Of a DNA stretch of 17,884 bases, positions 1-7,451 are shown piece by piece (position 1 is the first letter of the stretch; every line of letters begins with the position of its first letter). This DNA is from an uncultured Eubacteriales bacterium (GTDB lineage: Bacteria > Bacillota > Clostridia > Oscillospirales > Acutalibacteraceae), in NCBI GenBank assembly GCA_934615635.1, contig CAKTTT010000027.1, forward strand, positions 1 through 17,884, in the 5' to 3' direction. Position numbers and translations under genes: made by a program. The notes beneath the pieces are model-generated. The model was given only the letters and a program-made list of their open reading frames with translations, was not told where the DNA came from and did not search any database.

Positions 1-788
1 TCACCTCCTTCTCGGTCATCACCGACCGGAAAAACGGCAACATCAAATACCCGCTGGCCGACTATTCCCTGCGCCCCGATGTGGCGATCATCGATCCCCA
101 GTTCGTCATGAGCCTGCCCAAATCCGCCACCGCCTTCACCGGCCTGGACGTGCTGACCCATGCGCTGGAGGCCTATGTCTCCAACATGGCCAGCGACTAC
201 ACCGACGGGCTGGCTCTGCAGGCCATCGATATGGTATTCGACTATCTTCCCCGGTCTTATGAGAAGGGGGCGGAGGATCCGGTGGCCCGGGAGAAAATGC
301 ACAACGCCTCCTGCATCGCCGGTATGGCCTTCACCAACGCCTTCCTGGGCCTGAACCATTCCATGGCCCACAAGCTGGGCGGCGAATACCATATCCCCCA
401 CGGTCTGGCCAACGCCCTGCTGCTGCCTTATGTGACCTACTACAACGCGCAGAAGCCCACCAAGTTCGCCACCTTCCCCAAATACGAAACCTTCATCGCC
501 GATCAGAAATACGCCAAGGCCGCCCGTATGCTGGGGCTGGGCGGTAAGACAACCCAGGAGAGCGTGCTTAATCTGGTGCACGCCATTCAGGAGCTGATGA
601 AGAAGGTGGGTCTCCCCACGAGCATAAAGGACTGCGGCGTCGACGAGCAGGAATTCCTGCTAAAGCTGGATGCTCTCTCGGATCACGCTCATTCCGACCA
701 GTGCACCATGGCCAATCCCCGTTATCCGCTGGTGTCGGAAATCAAGGAGATCTATCGCAAAGCCTATTACGGCGAGGAAATCAAATAA
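1..788 (+). CDS. adhE: Bifunctional aldehyde-alcohol dehydrogenase AdhE, C-terminal iron-dependent alcohol dehydrogenase part (5' end outside window)
   Basis: This is the 3' end of a gene that enters the window in frame 3 (first full codon at 3) and ends at TAA 786-788. About 261 residues are visible. They match the C-terminal Fe-alcohol dehydrogenase domain of AdhE, which reduces acetaldehyde (made from acetyl-CoA by the missing N-terminal domain) to ethanol and regenerates NAD+ in the cytoplasm. The four iron ligands expected for this family are present: Asp (147-149) and His (159-161) in GLDVLTHALEAY, and His (357-359) and His (399-401) in the NHSMAH...HIPHGLANA stretch, with the family spacing of 4 and 14 residues. 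The C-terminal DQCTMANPRYPL segment is typical of AdhE rather than of stand-alone short alcohol dehydrogenases. The family is usually about 870 residues, so about 600 residues should lie upstream. The GTG at 81 is internal and not a start. A stand-alone Fe-ADH cannot be excluded without the upstream sequence. Confidence 0.93.
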   Translation, partial: TSFSVITDRKNGNIKYPLADYSLRPDVAIIDPQFVMSLPKSATAFTGLDVLTHALEAYVSNMASDYTDGLALQAIDMVFDYLPRSYEKGAEDPVAREKMHNASCIAGMAFTNAFLGLNHSMAHKLGGEYHIPHGLANALLLPYVTYYNAQKPTKFATFPKYETFIADQKYAKAARMLGLGGKTTQESVLNLVHAIQELMKKVGLPTSIKDCGVDEQEFLLKLDALSDHAHSDQCTMANPRYPLVSEIKEIYRKAYYGEEIK

Positions 789-816
789 AGCCCCGTCCAC
801 CGGCCCCGCGATGCCT

Positions 817-852
817 AAAGCCCGGAGAATCCATGGATTCTCCGGGCTTTTT
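817..852 (+). terminator. Strong intrinsic terminator of adhE
   Basis: Positions 817-850 form a perfect 34-nt palindrome, from AAAGCCCGGAGAATCC to its mirror image, ending in GGGCTTT plus two further T. It lies 28 nt after the adhE stop codon. It is symmetrical, so it could also stop transcripts arriving from the right. Confidence 0.9.
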
Positions 853-1193
853 CCACTTTCGCCAGTTCTGTCCCCCGCCCCACAGCGGTTTTCAATACCG
901 CCGGTCTTGCCGCCTTCGCGGGAGTCCCGCCTATGGGACCTCGCTCCGTTGACGGAGAATACCCCGCCGGATAGCGGCGATTCCCTTCCTGCCTGTCCCA
1001 GGCACGCCGTTACTCCACGCCGGGAACGGCATCTTCTCCCCCATCGCCCTCGAAGCCGGCCGTGTGGAGGAAATGGAGGATACCTATGCTAAATTAGCGG
1101 CAATTTTCTTTCACATATATAGTATTATCACAAAAAACACACATCTTTGTTGATCGATATATAACAACAAATCATAAACTTCCTCCGTGCCGG
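853..1193. other. Gene-free stretch with small hairpins and a possible decayed reading frame
   Basis: No convincing gene lies here. Positions 910-960 hold several short inverted repeats, such as GTCCC (924-928) with GGGAC (935-939), and CTCCG-ttga-CGGAG (944-957). From about 970 to 1150 one plus-strand frame is open and reads like protein (…AGNGIFSPIALEAG… then RVEEMEDTYAKLAA…) but has no credible start or ribosome binding site, and a stop lies just upstream near 950. It may be the remnant of a gene; I do not recognise the family. From about 1095 the sequence turns AT-rich as it approaches the promoter of the next gene. Confidence 0.4.
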
Positions 1194-1221
1194 TTGCTTT
1201 TCCCAATTTTCCGAGTATAAT
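1194..1221 (+). promoter_or_regulatory. Predicted sigma-A type promoter of the M23 hydrolase gene
   Basis: A -35 element TTGCTT (1194-1199) and a perfect -10 TATAAT (1216-1221) are separated by 16 nt. The predicted start is near 1228, leaving a leader of about 68 nt before the ATG at 1296. Confidence 0.7.
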
Positions 1222-1232
1222 AGAACATGGTT

Positions 1233-1249
1233 TGTTACAAATTTGTAAC
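1233..1249 (+). promoter_or_regulatory. WalR (YycF)-like direct-repeat box
   Basis: The sequence TGTTAC-AAATT-TGTAAC (1233-1249) fits the published WalR/YycF recognition pattern TGTWAH-N5-TGTWAH exactly in both half-sites. WalR is the essential response regulator that controls wall hydrolases in Bacillota, and the gene downstream encodes such a hydrolase. The box lies about 5-20 nt after the predicted transcription start, a position that would favour repression rather than activation. Its last 16 nt also form a perfect palindrome (GTTACAAATTTGTAAC), so another dimeric regulator remains possible. Confidence 0.55.
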
Positions 1250-1295
1250 CTTTCGCCTTTGTGGATACATCCTAAATGCGAGGAAGTGAGATCCC

Positions 1296-3038
1296 ATGTC
1301 TTTTCAGCAAAACGACGAGACGGCCGCTAAGACCTCACAGAGTCTGCGCCGGGCGGCAGCGTTTATAAAGATTTGCGCCGCCCGGAGTCTGTCCGCCGGA
1401 TATCTGCTCTGCTACCGCACGGGACTCTTTACCATACGCTTTTTCCGCCGGACCGGCCGGATTCTCGGCCGGCTGTTTCGCCCCGCCGCCCGGCTGCTCT
1501 GCCGCGGTGTGGATTGGCTGCTGCTCCGGCATGTCCGGGCGATCGTCGCTGAACTCAAACGCTTTGGGCAGGGCTTCGGCATCGCGGGCCGCCGGGTGGC
1601 GGCCGCCTTTCGGCGGCATCCCCTGCTGGCGGTGCTGCAGGTACTGATGCTGCCCCTGACCGCGCTGCGCAGGCACCGCAAGATGGCGGTCAGCCTGCTG
1701 AATCTAGCCGCTCCGGTGGCCGCTTGCTTTGTATTGGCCTCCACGCTGCAATATTGGGCCGGAAAAACCTTTGTGCTTCAGTTGGAATACGGCGGAGAGT
1801 CCATGGGGTATATCTCCAAGGCCTCTGTCTTTGACTCCGCCGCGGATATGGCGGTGGGCCGCGTGATCAATACGGATAATTCCTTTGAGGTGGAGCGAAC
1901 CCCCAAATTCACCATCACCATGGCCGGGGCGGATCAGGTGCTGGATGAGAAAACCCTCTGCGACAAGATTCTCCGTTCCTCCACCAGCGCCATCGCGGAG
2001 CTCAGCGGTCTGTATATCGACGGCCAGTTTGAAGGCGCCGTCCGTTCCCGCGCCGAATTGGAGGGGGTCCTCCAGGAAATCCTGGATTCCTATTCCGACG
2101 GCGGCGAGGAAACCTTGGACTTTGTGCAGAACGTGGAGGTGGTGGACGGCCTGTATCCCCTTTCCGCCGTCGTATCCGCCCAGGATATGCATTCCCTTCT
2201 GACCAGGGAATCCGTTGTGGGCCGCACCTATGAGGTGGTCAAGGGCGATTCCCTTTCCCGCATCGCCAACAAAAACGACATGACTCTGAAAGAGCTGATG
2301 GCCCTCAACCCCGGTGTGAACGAACTGGTGCACATCGGCCAGGAGCTGACCGTACAGCGGGCCCAGCCCTATCTGCGGGTGCAGTCGGTGCGCACGGTGG
2401 AATACACCGAGGAGATTCCCTTTGCCACCGAAAAGGTGCAGGATGCCAATCAGTACACCGGCTATTCCAAGGTCAAGCGGGAGGGCAAAGCCGGCGAAAG
2501 GACCGTCGTGGCCCAGGTGGTGGAAATCGACGGCGTGGAACAATCCCGCACCATTCTCTCCGAAACCGTTACCGCGGAACCCGTCAATAAGGTCCTGATT
2601 GTCGGCTCCAAGAAATACAACGCCAACATCGTGGCCGGCGACGGCATCGCCACCGGTAAATTCATTTGGCCGATTCCCGCCTGCAAGCTGGTGACCACCA
2701 AATTCGGTTCCGGCGGGCACAAGGGTGTGGATATCACCGGCGGCGCCATGAACAAACCGGTCATCGCTTCCGACGGCGGCCGGGTGGCGGAGGTCAACAC
2801 CAGCGGCTACGGCGGCGGCTACGGCAAATATGTCATCATCGATCACGGCGGCGGCTACCGCACCATGTATGCCCACCTGAATAAGGTGGCCGTGGTAAAA
2901 GGCCAGCAGGTCACCCGCGGCCAGGAAATCGGCCTGGCAGGCAACACCGGCCGCAGCTACGGCGCTCATCTGCATTTTGAAATCCGCCGGAACGGCGTGC
3001 CGGTCAATCCCCTCAGCTATATCTCCTACGGCAAATAA
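1296..3038 (+). CDS. Membrane-anchored LysM-G5-M23 peptidoglycan endopeptidase
   Basis: The 580-residue product is a probable zinc endopeptidase that cuts peptide cross-bridges in peptidoglycan on the outer face of the membrane. Domains in order: an unusual Arg-rich, amphipathic N-terminal region (residues 1-129), one membrane segment (about 130-154), an uncharacterised extracytoplasmic region (about 155-309), a LysM peptidoglycan-binding domain (about 310-355, starting YEVVKGDSLSRIA), a G5 domain (about 360-440), and an M23 peptidase domain (about 458-575). The M23 zinc and catalytic residues are present: His475 and Asp479 (HKGVD), His527 (YAHL), and His558 and His560 (HLHFE). The start is supported by AGGAAG (1281-1286) 9 nt upstream. 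The gene has its own promoter and terminators, so it is probably monocistronic. The domain calls are firm; the exact bond cut is not known from sequence. A SpoIIQ-like sporulation role is possible but less likely given the LysM and G5 domains. Confidence 0.92.
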   Translation: MSFQQNDETAAKTSQSLRRAAAFIKICAARSLSAGYLLCYRTGLFTIRFFRRTGRILGRLFRPAARLLCRGVDWLLLRHVRAIVAELKRFGQGFGIAGRRVAAAFRRHPLLAVLQVLMLPLTALRRHRKMAVSLLNLAAPVAACFVLASTLQYWAGKTFVLQLEYGGESMGYISKASVFDSAADMAVGRVINTDNSFEVERTPKFTITMAGADQVLDEKTLCDKILRSSTSAIAELSGLYIDGQFEGAVRSRAELEGVLQEILDSYSDGGEETLDFVQNVEVVDGLYPLSAVVSAQDMHSLLTRESVVGRTYEVVKGDSLSRIANKNDMTLKELMALNPGVNELVHIGQELTVQRAQPYLRVQSVRTVEYTEEIPFATEKVQDANQYTGYSKVKREGKAGERTVVAQVVEIDGVEQSRTILSETVTAEPVNKVLIVGSKKYNANIVAGDGIATGKFIWPIPACKLVTTKFGSGGHKGVDITGGAMNKPVIASDGGRVAEVNTSGYGGGYGKYVIIDHGGGYRTMYAHLNKVAVVKGQQVTRGQEIGLAGNTGRSYGAHLHFEIRRNGVPVNPLSYISYGK

Positions 3039-3041
3039 GGC

Positions 3042-3076
3042 AAGCCGTCCGTATGATGAGGAAATACGGACGGCTT
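3042..3076 (+). terminator. Hairpin after the M23 gene
   Basis: A 13-bp stem (3042-3054 AAGCCGTCCGTAT with 3064-3076) with a 9-nt loop begins 4 nt after the stop codon. The T tract that follows is weak, so the second hairpin just downstream probably finishes the job. Confidence 0.65.
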
Positions 3077-3093
3077 CTCCATAACTCCTGCTG

Positions 3094-3121
3094 AAAAAGC
3101 GGCTCCACGGAGCCGCTTTTT
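3094..3121. terminator. Bidirectional intrinsic terminator
   Basis: The stem AAAAAGCGGCTC (3094-3105) pairs with GAGCCGCTTTTT (3110-3121) around a 4-nt loop. It has a T run on both strands. It can stop transcription of the M23 gene from the left and of the ABC operon from the right, although the permease stop codon is about 240 nt away. The stretch 3122-3363 shows no gene. Confidence 0.82.
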
Positions 3122-3363
3122 CCTTTGTCAAAATGGGATGACAACCTCTGCTGTCCCACGCAGGCCGCTCCACCGCCGCGTCTGGCGGCGTATGAAGCGC
3201 GGGAAAAACCGATCTGTGCGTAGCCGTCGTTTTTCATGACCGGCCCTCCCCTTCCATACGCGGGCGCCGAACCTCTCCGGGTCCCGTCCTCGTCCAAGGG
3301 AAAACGCCAGGCTTCATCCGGGCCCCTGCCGCTTCCGGTAAAACGCCTTCCTCAGCGCCGCCC

Positions 3364-5514
3364 TCAGTCTGGGAGAATCCCGGCGGGGATATCCTCCGCA
3401 GCAACCCACTTATATATCGTCCTCTCCCCCTGCTCCCCCTCCAGCACGATCTGCGCCATATACAGCCGGCGGCTGGCATACAGCGAACTGCGCAGCGCGG
3501 GCAGCAGCTCTTCGATCCGGTCCTCCGGCACCTGCAGCGGGGATTCCCCGGTCAGCCCGCGGTCAAAATAACCGCCGTTATAATCCATCGTGCTTTTGGT
3601 CTGCAGCAATACAACCGACCCGCCAAAGGCCGCCTTCCGGGTGCTGGGATCATAAGGGTGCAGAACGATGCGCTTAACAGCGGGGTTCCGGGTTTCCAAC
3701 GGCAGCCCCTTCTGCTCCAGATAAGCCAGGGTACGGGGATAGGCGGAGGTCAGTGGGATAATATCCCTGGCCCCCTGCGGCAGGCCGTCCTCCAGCACCG
3801 CCTCCAACAGCAGGAGCATCCGGGCGTCGCTTTCCGGGAAATACCGCTCCTCTATGTCCTGCGCCGCCATGTCCTCCCGTATGCAGCGGGCCAGCTCCGC
3901 TCTTTCCCAGAAATCCAGCTCCAGGGAAACGGGCGCTTGAAAATAAGCGTCCGTCAGCACAAGGGAAGCGGCATCGTCCCGGATCATCTGACGGGTGCCG
4001 CTCACCCGTTCCTCGCGGATACAATCGGTTTGGTCCAGCTCCAGCAGCTTTTCCAGCGTTTGGGCCTTCAGCACGTCGAAGGTGCGGCAGAGCGTCCTCC
4101 CGTCCTTCAGGGTGTACCGGATATGAATCGGCACCCGCATAGTGGTTTCCTCATAACGCTCCGCCGCGCCGTAACGGAGCGTCGGCCTCCCCTGGTCCGC
4201 CAGCAGCCGGTGGAGGGCGGTCACCGTCTCCAGATCCTCCTCGCCGGCAAAGGTATGCATCCACCTGAGGAACAGCGTATCGTTCGCCGCATTCATCTCT
4301 ACCTTTTCCACCTCCTCAGGAGCGGGCACCCTGCCGGAAAATCCGAATCCCCCGGTACACAGGATCCCTCCCGCCAGCACCAGCGCCCCCAAGAAGGCGG
4401 GCAGCGCCGCCCATATCCGCTTCATCCGGGAAAAACCTCGGAAGGCGACCAGGCATACCAGACAAAAGAGGAGGGCAAAAACCACGGAACCAATCAGCAT
4501 CAGCAGCGGCGCGGGCAGCGGCAGACTCAGCACAAGGCCGTAGCCGTACAGCCCCGCCAGCGCGGCGGCAGCCGCTGTCAGCCCAACACACTGGCCGCTG
4601 AAGCCCGCCTGCTCCCCCTTCCGGCGGCAGAACAGGCGCCAGGCCAGCACGGCTCCCGCCCCCAGCGCCAGCAGCCATATCCCCGGCTTCCACCACGCCA
4701 GCGGCGGCCATGAATGGGGGCCGCCTATACTCTCGCTGTAGCAGCGGGCCTCCTTCAGATCTGTCGCGAAAAAGGTCAGCGGCCCGAAGACGGCCGACCA
4801 CTCGAACAGACTGGTATTGAAGCCGAAGGGAGCGCCGAAGGCGGTGAAGCGACCGCTGTCCATCGCCGCATCCAACACGCTGCCGTATCCGTCGAAGGGA
4901 GACCCCGGCAGCAGCACCCGCAGGAAGGTGCCCGCCGCCCAGCCCAGCAGATGGGGCGCACAGAGCCATACGGCCGTATGAGCCGCCGCCTCGGTCAAGG
5001 TGCCGCACAGGGTGATCACCAGCACCGCAAGGGTGTAAGGCACCAGCATGGCGAGGCAGGCGACGGCCAGCAGATAAAGAAACTGTAGAAAAAAGCCCGC
5101 ATCCACCCGTATACGGAGCACGTTGATGACCAGGCTAGCCAGCATATTCGGCAGCAGGCTTCCCACCAGAATCCCCGCTCCGGTCAGATACCGGACGGCA
5201 AACAGCGCATCCCGGCTGATTCCCAGGGAGAAGTAAGCAGCCACCGCCCGGGAACGGAAGAGAAAATAGAACAGGGAGAAGGCGGTCACAAGCCCCGCCG
5301 CCGGCAGCAGGAACCACAGCATATAAGCGGAGAGCTGGGAGTAAAACATCGCCTCCTTCCCCAGCCATCCCATATCGCTTCTGTCCAGCAGCGTGCAGGG
5401 GATCGCCAGCGCAAAAACCAGCAGAAAAACCACGGGCAGCAGCCGGAACTGCCGCAGGGTCGATCCAATCGCATGGGAGAGAATCCCCCGCTTAGAAAAG
5501 GCCGGTGAGGTCAT
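3364..5514 (-). CDS. Large ABC transporter permease with C-terminal soluble domain (GntR/YtrA-type cassette)
   Basis: This is the membrane subunit of an ABC export system, third gene of a minus-strand operon. From the chosen start (MTSPAFSKRG) it has 716 residues. An upstream ATG at 5535 is in frame, but GGAGGA ending 8 nt before the ATG at 5514 favours the latter; the gene then overlaps the ATPase gene by 23 nt, suggesting translational coupling. Many hydrophobic segments fill residues 1 to about 390. The last one (about 365-390) follows a positively charged stretch (RGFSRMKRIW), so the final 320 residues, which have no membrane segment, are predicted to lie outside the membrane. The arrangement regulator-ATPase-permease resembles the Ytr/BcrA-type cassettes known from cell-wall antibiotic responses. 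The substrate cannot be told. I do not recognise a named family for the C-terminal domain with certainty. Confidence 0.82.
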   Translation of the reverse strand: MTSPAFSKRGILSHAIGSTLRQFRLLPVVFLLVFALAIPCTLLDRSDMGWLGKEAMFYSQLSAYMLWFLLPAAGLVTAFSLFYFLFRSRAVAAYFSLGISRDALFAVRYLTGAGILVGSLLPNMLASLVINVLRIRVDAGFFLQFLYLLAVACLAMLVPYTLAVLVITLCGTLTEAAAHTAVWLCAPHLLGWAAGTFLRVLLPGSPFDGYGSVLDAAMDSGRFTAFGAPFGFNTSLFEWSAVFGPLTFFATDLKEARCYSESIGGPHSWPPLAWWKPGIWLLALGAGAVLAWRLFCRRKGEQAGFSGQCVGLTAAAAALAGLYGYGLVLSLPLPAPLLMLIGSVVFALLFCLVCLVAFRGFSRMKRIWAALPAFLGALVLAGGILCTGGFGFSGRVPAPEEVEKVEMNAANDTLFLRWMHTFAGEEDLETVTALHRLLADQGRPTLRYGAAERYEETTMRVPIHIRYTLKDGRTLCRTFDVLKAQTLEKLLELDQTDCIREERVSGTRQMIRDDAASLVLTDAYFQAPVSLELDFWERAELARCIREDMAAQDIEERYFPESDARMLLLLEAVLEDGLPQGARDIIPLTSAYPRTLAYLEQKGLPLETRNPAVKRIVLHPYDPSTRKAAFGGSVVLLQTKSTMDYNGGYFDRGLTGESPLQVPEDRIEELLPALRSSLYASRRLYMAQIVLEGEQGERTIYKWVAAEDIPAGILPD

Positions 5515-6388
5515 ATCGCTTCTCCTCCATTTCATACAGAAACACCTCCTCTAAAGAAAGGGGAAAGGACTCCAGCATGACCGGCTCCATTGCCCGCAGC
5601 GCCGCCTCCGTCCGGTCGGCGTCCCCCTTGGCCATCAGCGTCACCACGCAGCCCTCCCGGGCAAAGCGGCGATAATCCAGCTCGCGGAAAGCCTCCTCCT
5701 CCACCGGCCGCCGAAAAACCAAGCGATACTTGCGTATATTCCTGCCTACATCGTCCATATCGCATTCAAAAGCCACCCTTTTGTCGTTGAGGATAACGAC
5801 GTGGTCGCATAAATTCTCGATCTCCGGCAGATAGTGAGAGGCCAGCAGCACACACGCCTCCTTCTCCGCGATGTATTCCATCAGGATCCGGCGCACCAGA
5901 TTGCGCTTGCCCGGGTCCAGACCGTCGAAGGTCTCATCCAGCAGCAGATAACGGGGCTGGCAGGCCAGGGCGATGGCCAGATAGGCCTGCCGCTGCATCC
6001 CCTTGGAAAACCGCTGCATTTTCGTCCTCTCGTCCAGCTCGAAAAGTTCCAGCAGCCTACGATAGGTTTCGCCGTTCCAGGTGGGATAAAAGCCGCCGTA
6101 AAAGGCTGCCATGCTCTTCATCGTGGCCTGGGGCAGGCAGTAAAACATATCAGGCAGCAGAAAAATCTCCTGCCTCGTACGCGCTTGCTCCGCATTGGAG
6201 CGACCGTCAAACAAAAATCTCCCCTTGTCCGGACGATACACCGCCGCCGCCGTCTTGAGCAGCGTGGTCTTGCCCGCGCCATTGAACCCCACCAGCCCGC
6301 AGATGGACGCATCCCCCACCGTAAAGGAGACGTCCTCCAACGCCGTGAAGCCTTCAAAGGTCTTGGTTACGCCCTCACATACCAGCAT
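5492..6388 (-). CDS. ABC transporter ATP-binding protein (BcrA/YtrB-like)
   Basis: The 298-residue product is the nucleotide-binding subunit that powers the permease encoded just downstream. Motifs seen: Walker A GFNGAGKT (34-41), a signature FSKGMQRQ (127-134; the FSKGM form is common in BcrA/YtrB-like exporters and replaces LSGGQ), Walker B YLLLDE followed by a D-loop GLDP (147-159), and an H-loop His185 in LASHYLPE. The Q-loop position carries LLPD (77-80), so Asp rather than Gln. About 80 residues after the core domain form the usual C-terminal extension. The start at 6388 overlaps the end of the GntR gene by 14 nt, and the 3' end overlaps the permease start, so all three genes look translationally coupled. 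Export of a drug or peptide is the likely role, inferred from context. Confidence 0.93.
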   Translation of the reverse strand: MLVCEGVTKTFEGFTALEDVSFTVGDASICGLVGFNGAGKTTLLKTAAAVYRPDKGRFLFDGRSNAEQARTRQEIFLLPDMFYCLPQATMKSMAAFYGGFYPTWNGETYRRLLELFELDERTKMQRFSKGMQRQAYLAIALACQPRYLLLDETFDGLDPGKRNLVRRILMEYIAEKEACVLLASHYLPEIENLCDHVVILNDKRVAFECDMDDVGRNIRKYRLVFRRPVEEEAFRELDYRRFAREGCVVTLMAKGDADRTEAALRAMEPVMLESFPLSLEEVFLYEMEEKRYDLTGLF

Positions 6389-6779
6389 TATCCTTTTCCC
6401 GCCTTTCTTCCCGCATTGGCCGGCCGTATACCTCTTTCAGGACGGCCGCGGCCTCCTCCCATGTAAGCCCCGCGGCCCGGGCGGACACCGCCCCCTCCCG
6501 CAGGTCCTCTTCCGCCCGCCGGCGCAGAGTCCGGCTCTCCAGGGCGTTTTCCGCCACAAAGCACCCTCTCCCCGCCAAGGAATAGATCACGCCCGCGCTT
6601 TCCAGCTCCCCAAATGCCTTTTTCACCGTGTTGAAATTCAACTCCAATTGGCTTGCCAGCGACCGGATAGAGGGAAGCTGATCATGCGGCTTCAGCGTGC
6701 CCACGGCGATCAATTCCATGATCTGCGTTTTGATCTGCTCATAAATCGCCGTCTTGCTGCGATAATCGATCACCAGCAT
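6375..6779 (-). CDS. GntR family transcriptional regulator, YtrA subfamily
   Basis: The product is a short GntR regulator of 134 residues from the chosen start (MLVIDYRSKTAIYEQI). An in-frame ATG at 6818 would add 13 residues, but it coincides with the predicted transcription start and has no ribosome binding site, whereas the ATG at 6779 has GAGGGGAG about 8 nt upstream. Residues 9-75 form the winged helix (YEQIK..IMELI, LPSIRSLASQLELNFNTVKKAFGELE, GRGCFV). The short C-terminal tail is typical of the YtrA subfamily, whose genes usually sit in front of ABC exporter genes they repress, as here. It is the first gene of the operon and very likely controls its own promoter through the palindrome at 6809-6818. 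The ligand is unknown. Confidence 0.9.
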   Translation of the reverse strand: MLVIDYRSKTAIYEQIKTQIMELIAVGTLKPHDQLPSIRSLASQLELNFNTVKKAFGELESAGVIYSLAGRGCFVAENALESRTLRRRAEEDLREGAVSARAAGLTWEEAAAVLKEVYGRPMREERREKDNAGM

Positions 6780-6808
6780 TTCATCCGCTCCCCTCAACTG
6801 TGCTATTC

Positions 6809-6818
6809 GTGATATCAC
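6809..6818. promoter_or_regulatory. Candidate operator for the GntR regulator
   Basis: A perfect 10-bp palindrome GTGATATCAC covers about +1 to +10 of the predicted gntR transcript. Wider repeats CTGTG (6798-6802) and CACAG (6816-6820) flank it. Its position fits simple autorepression; the assignment to this GntR protein is inferred. Confidence 0.5.
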
Positions 6819-6824
6819 AGCTGA

Positions 6825-6853
6825 ATTATAGGCTTCTATGTATTTCTTGTCAA
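6825..6853 (-). promoter_or_regulatory. Consensus sigma-A promoter of the gntR-ABC operon
   Basis: On the minus strand a perfect TTGACA (6853-6848) and a perfect TATAAT (6830-6825) are separated by exactly 17 nt. The predicted start is near 6818. Such a full-consensus promoter is strong and would need repression to be silent. Confidence 0.88.
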
Positions 6854-6871
6854 GCAGTTTTCAAAAAAATC

Positions 6872-6900
6872 TTGACAGAATCCTTTTCATTGGGTATAGT
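6872..6900 (+). promoter_or_regulatory. Sigma-A promoter of marR
   Basis: TTGACA (6872-6877) and TATAGT (6895-6900) are separated by 17 nt. The -35 elements of this and the divergent gntR promoter are back to back, only 18 nt apart. The predicted start is near 6907. Confidence 0.85.
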
Positions 6901-6905
6901 GTCTA

Positions 6906-6925
6906 TTAGTCCGATTTCGGACTGA
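6906..6925. promoter_or_regulatory. Candidate MarR operator
   Basis: AGTCCGA-tt-TCGGACT (6908-6923) is an inverted repeat with 7-bp arms that begins at the predicted transcription start of marR. Its size and placement fit the operators through which MarR proteins repress themselves and adjoining pump genes. The link to this MarR protein is inferred. Confidence 0.6.
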
Positions 6926-6944
6926 ACAGAAAGGAGAGAATCGC

Positions 6945-7391
6945 TTGGAGTACGATCAAACGCGTATGCAGCTCCACATCTACAACGCCATTTATAAGGA
7001 AACCGACGCTGTTTACAGCGGCTTCGCCAAGCGAAGCGGGCTGTCCGACTGCGCCTTCTGGCTGCTTTATTCGATCCGGGATTCGGAGGATACCTGCCGG
7101 CAAAAGGACCTGTGCGGCCAATGGACCATGAGCAAGCAGACGGTCAATTCGGCGCTCAAGGGCCTGGAAAAGCAGGGATTCATCGTCCTGGAGCCGGATG
7201 TCGACGACGGAAAAAGCAAACGCATCCGCCTGACCTCTGAGGGGATTCGCTTTGTCCGGCAGCATATCGATCCCGTTTTTGAGCTGGAGCAGCGGGTGCT
7301 GCTCCTGATGGGGAAAGAGGCTTGCGCCGCCATGCTGGACACCAGCCGCCGCTATTTGGAACTGCTGAAAAAGGAGCTCTCCCGCCAATAA
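6945..7391 (+). CDS. MarR family transcriptional regulator
   Basis: The product has 148 residues, a normal MarR length. The core is a winged helix (about residues 50-105: RQKDLCGQWTMSKQTVNSAL, then GLEKQGFI and the wing PDVDDGKSKRIRLT) framed by helices that form the dimer interface. The start is TTG at 6945, chosen because AGGAG (6932-6936) lies 8 nt upstream; the next in-frame ATG at 6966 has no ribosome binding site. The gene is divergent from gntR and is followed by a MATE pump on the same strand, so it is probably the repressor of itself and of that pump, released by a drug or phenolic ligand. The ligand is unknown. Confidence 0.9.
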   Translation: MEYDQTRMQLHIYNAIYKETDAVYSGFAKRSGLSDCAFWLLYSIRDSEDTCRQKDLCGQWTMSKQTVNSALKGLEKQGFIVLEPDVDDGKSKRIRLTSEGIRFVRQHIDPVFELEQRVLLLMGKEACAAMLDTSRRYLELLKKELSRQ

Positions 7392-7451
7392 GCATCCCTT
7401 CACCAGCCCTCATCCGCCCCCGATTCAACAGAGACGATTTCCCAGCGGGCG

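Noticed and set aside
1704..3173. Long open frame on the minus strand opposite the M23 gene
   Set aside because: It mirrors the GC-rich codon pattern of the real gene, shows no recognisable domain, and the plus strand carries intact LysM, G5 and M23 motifs.
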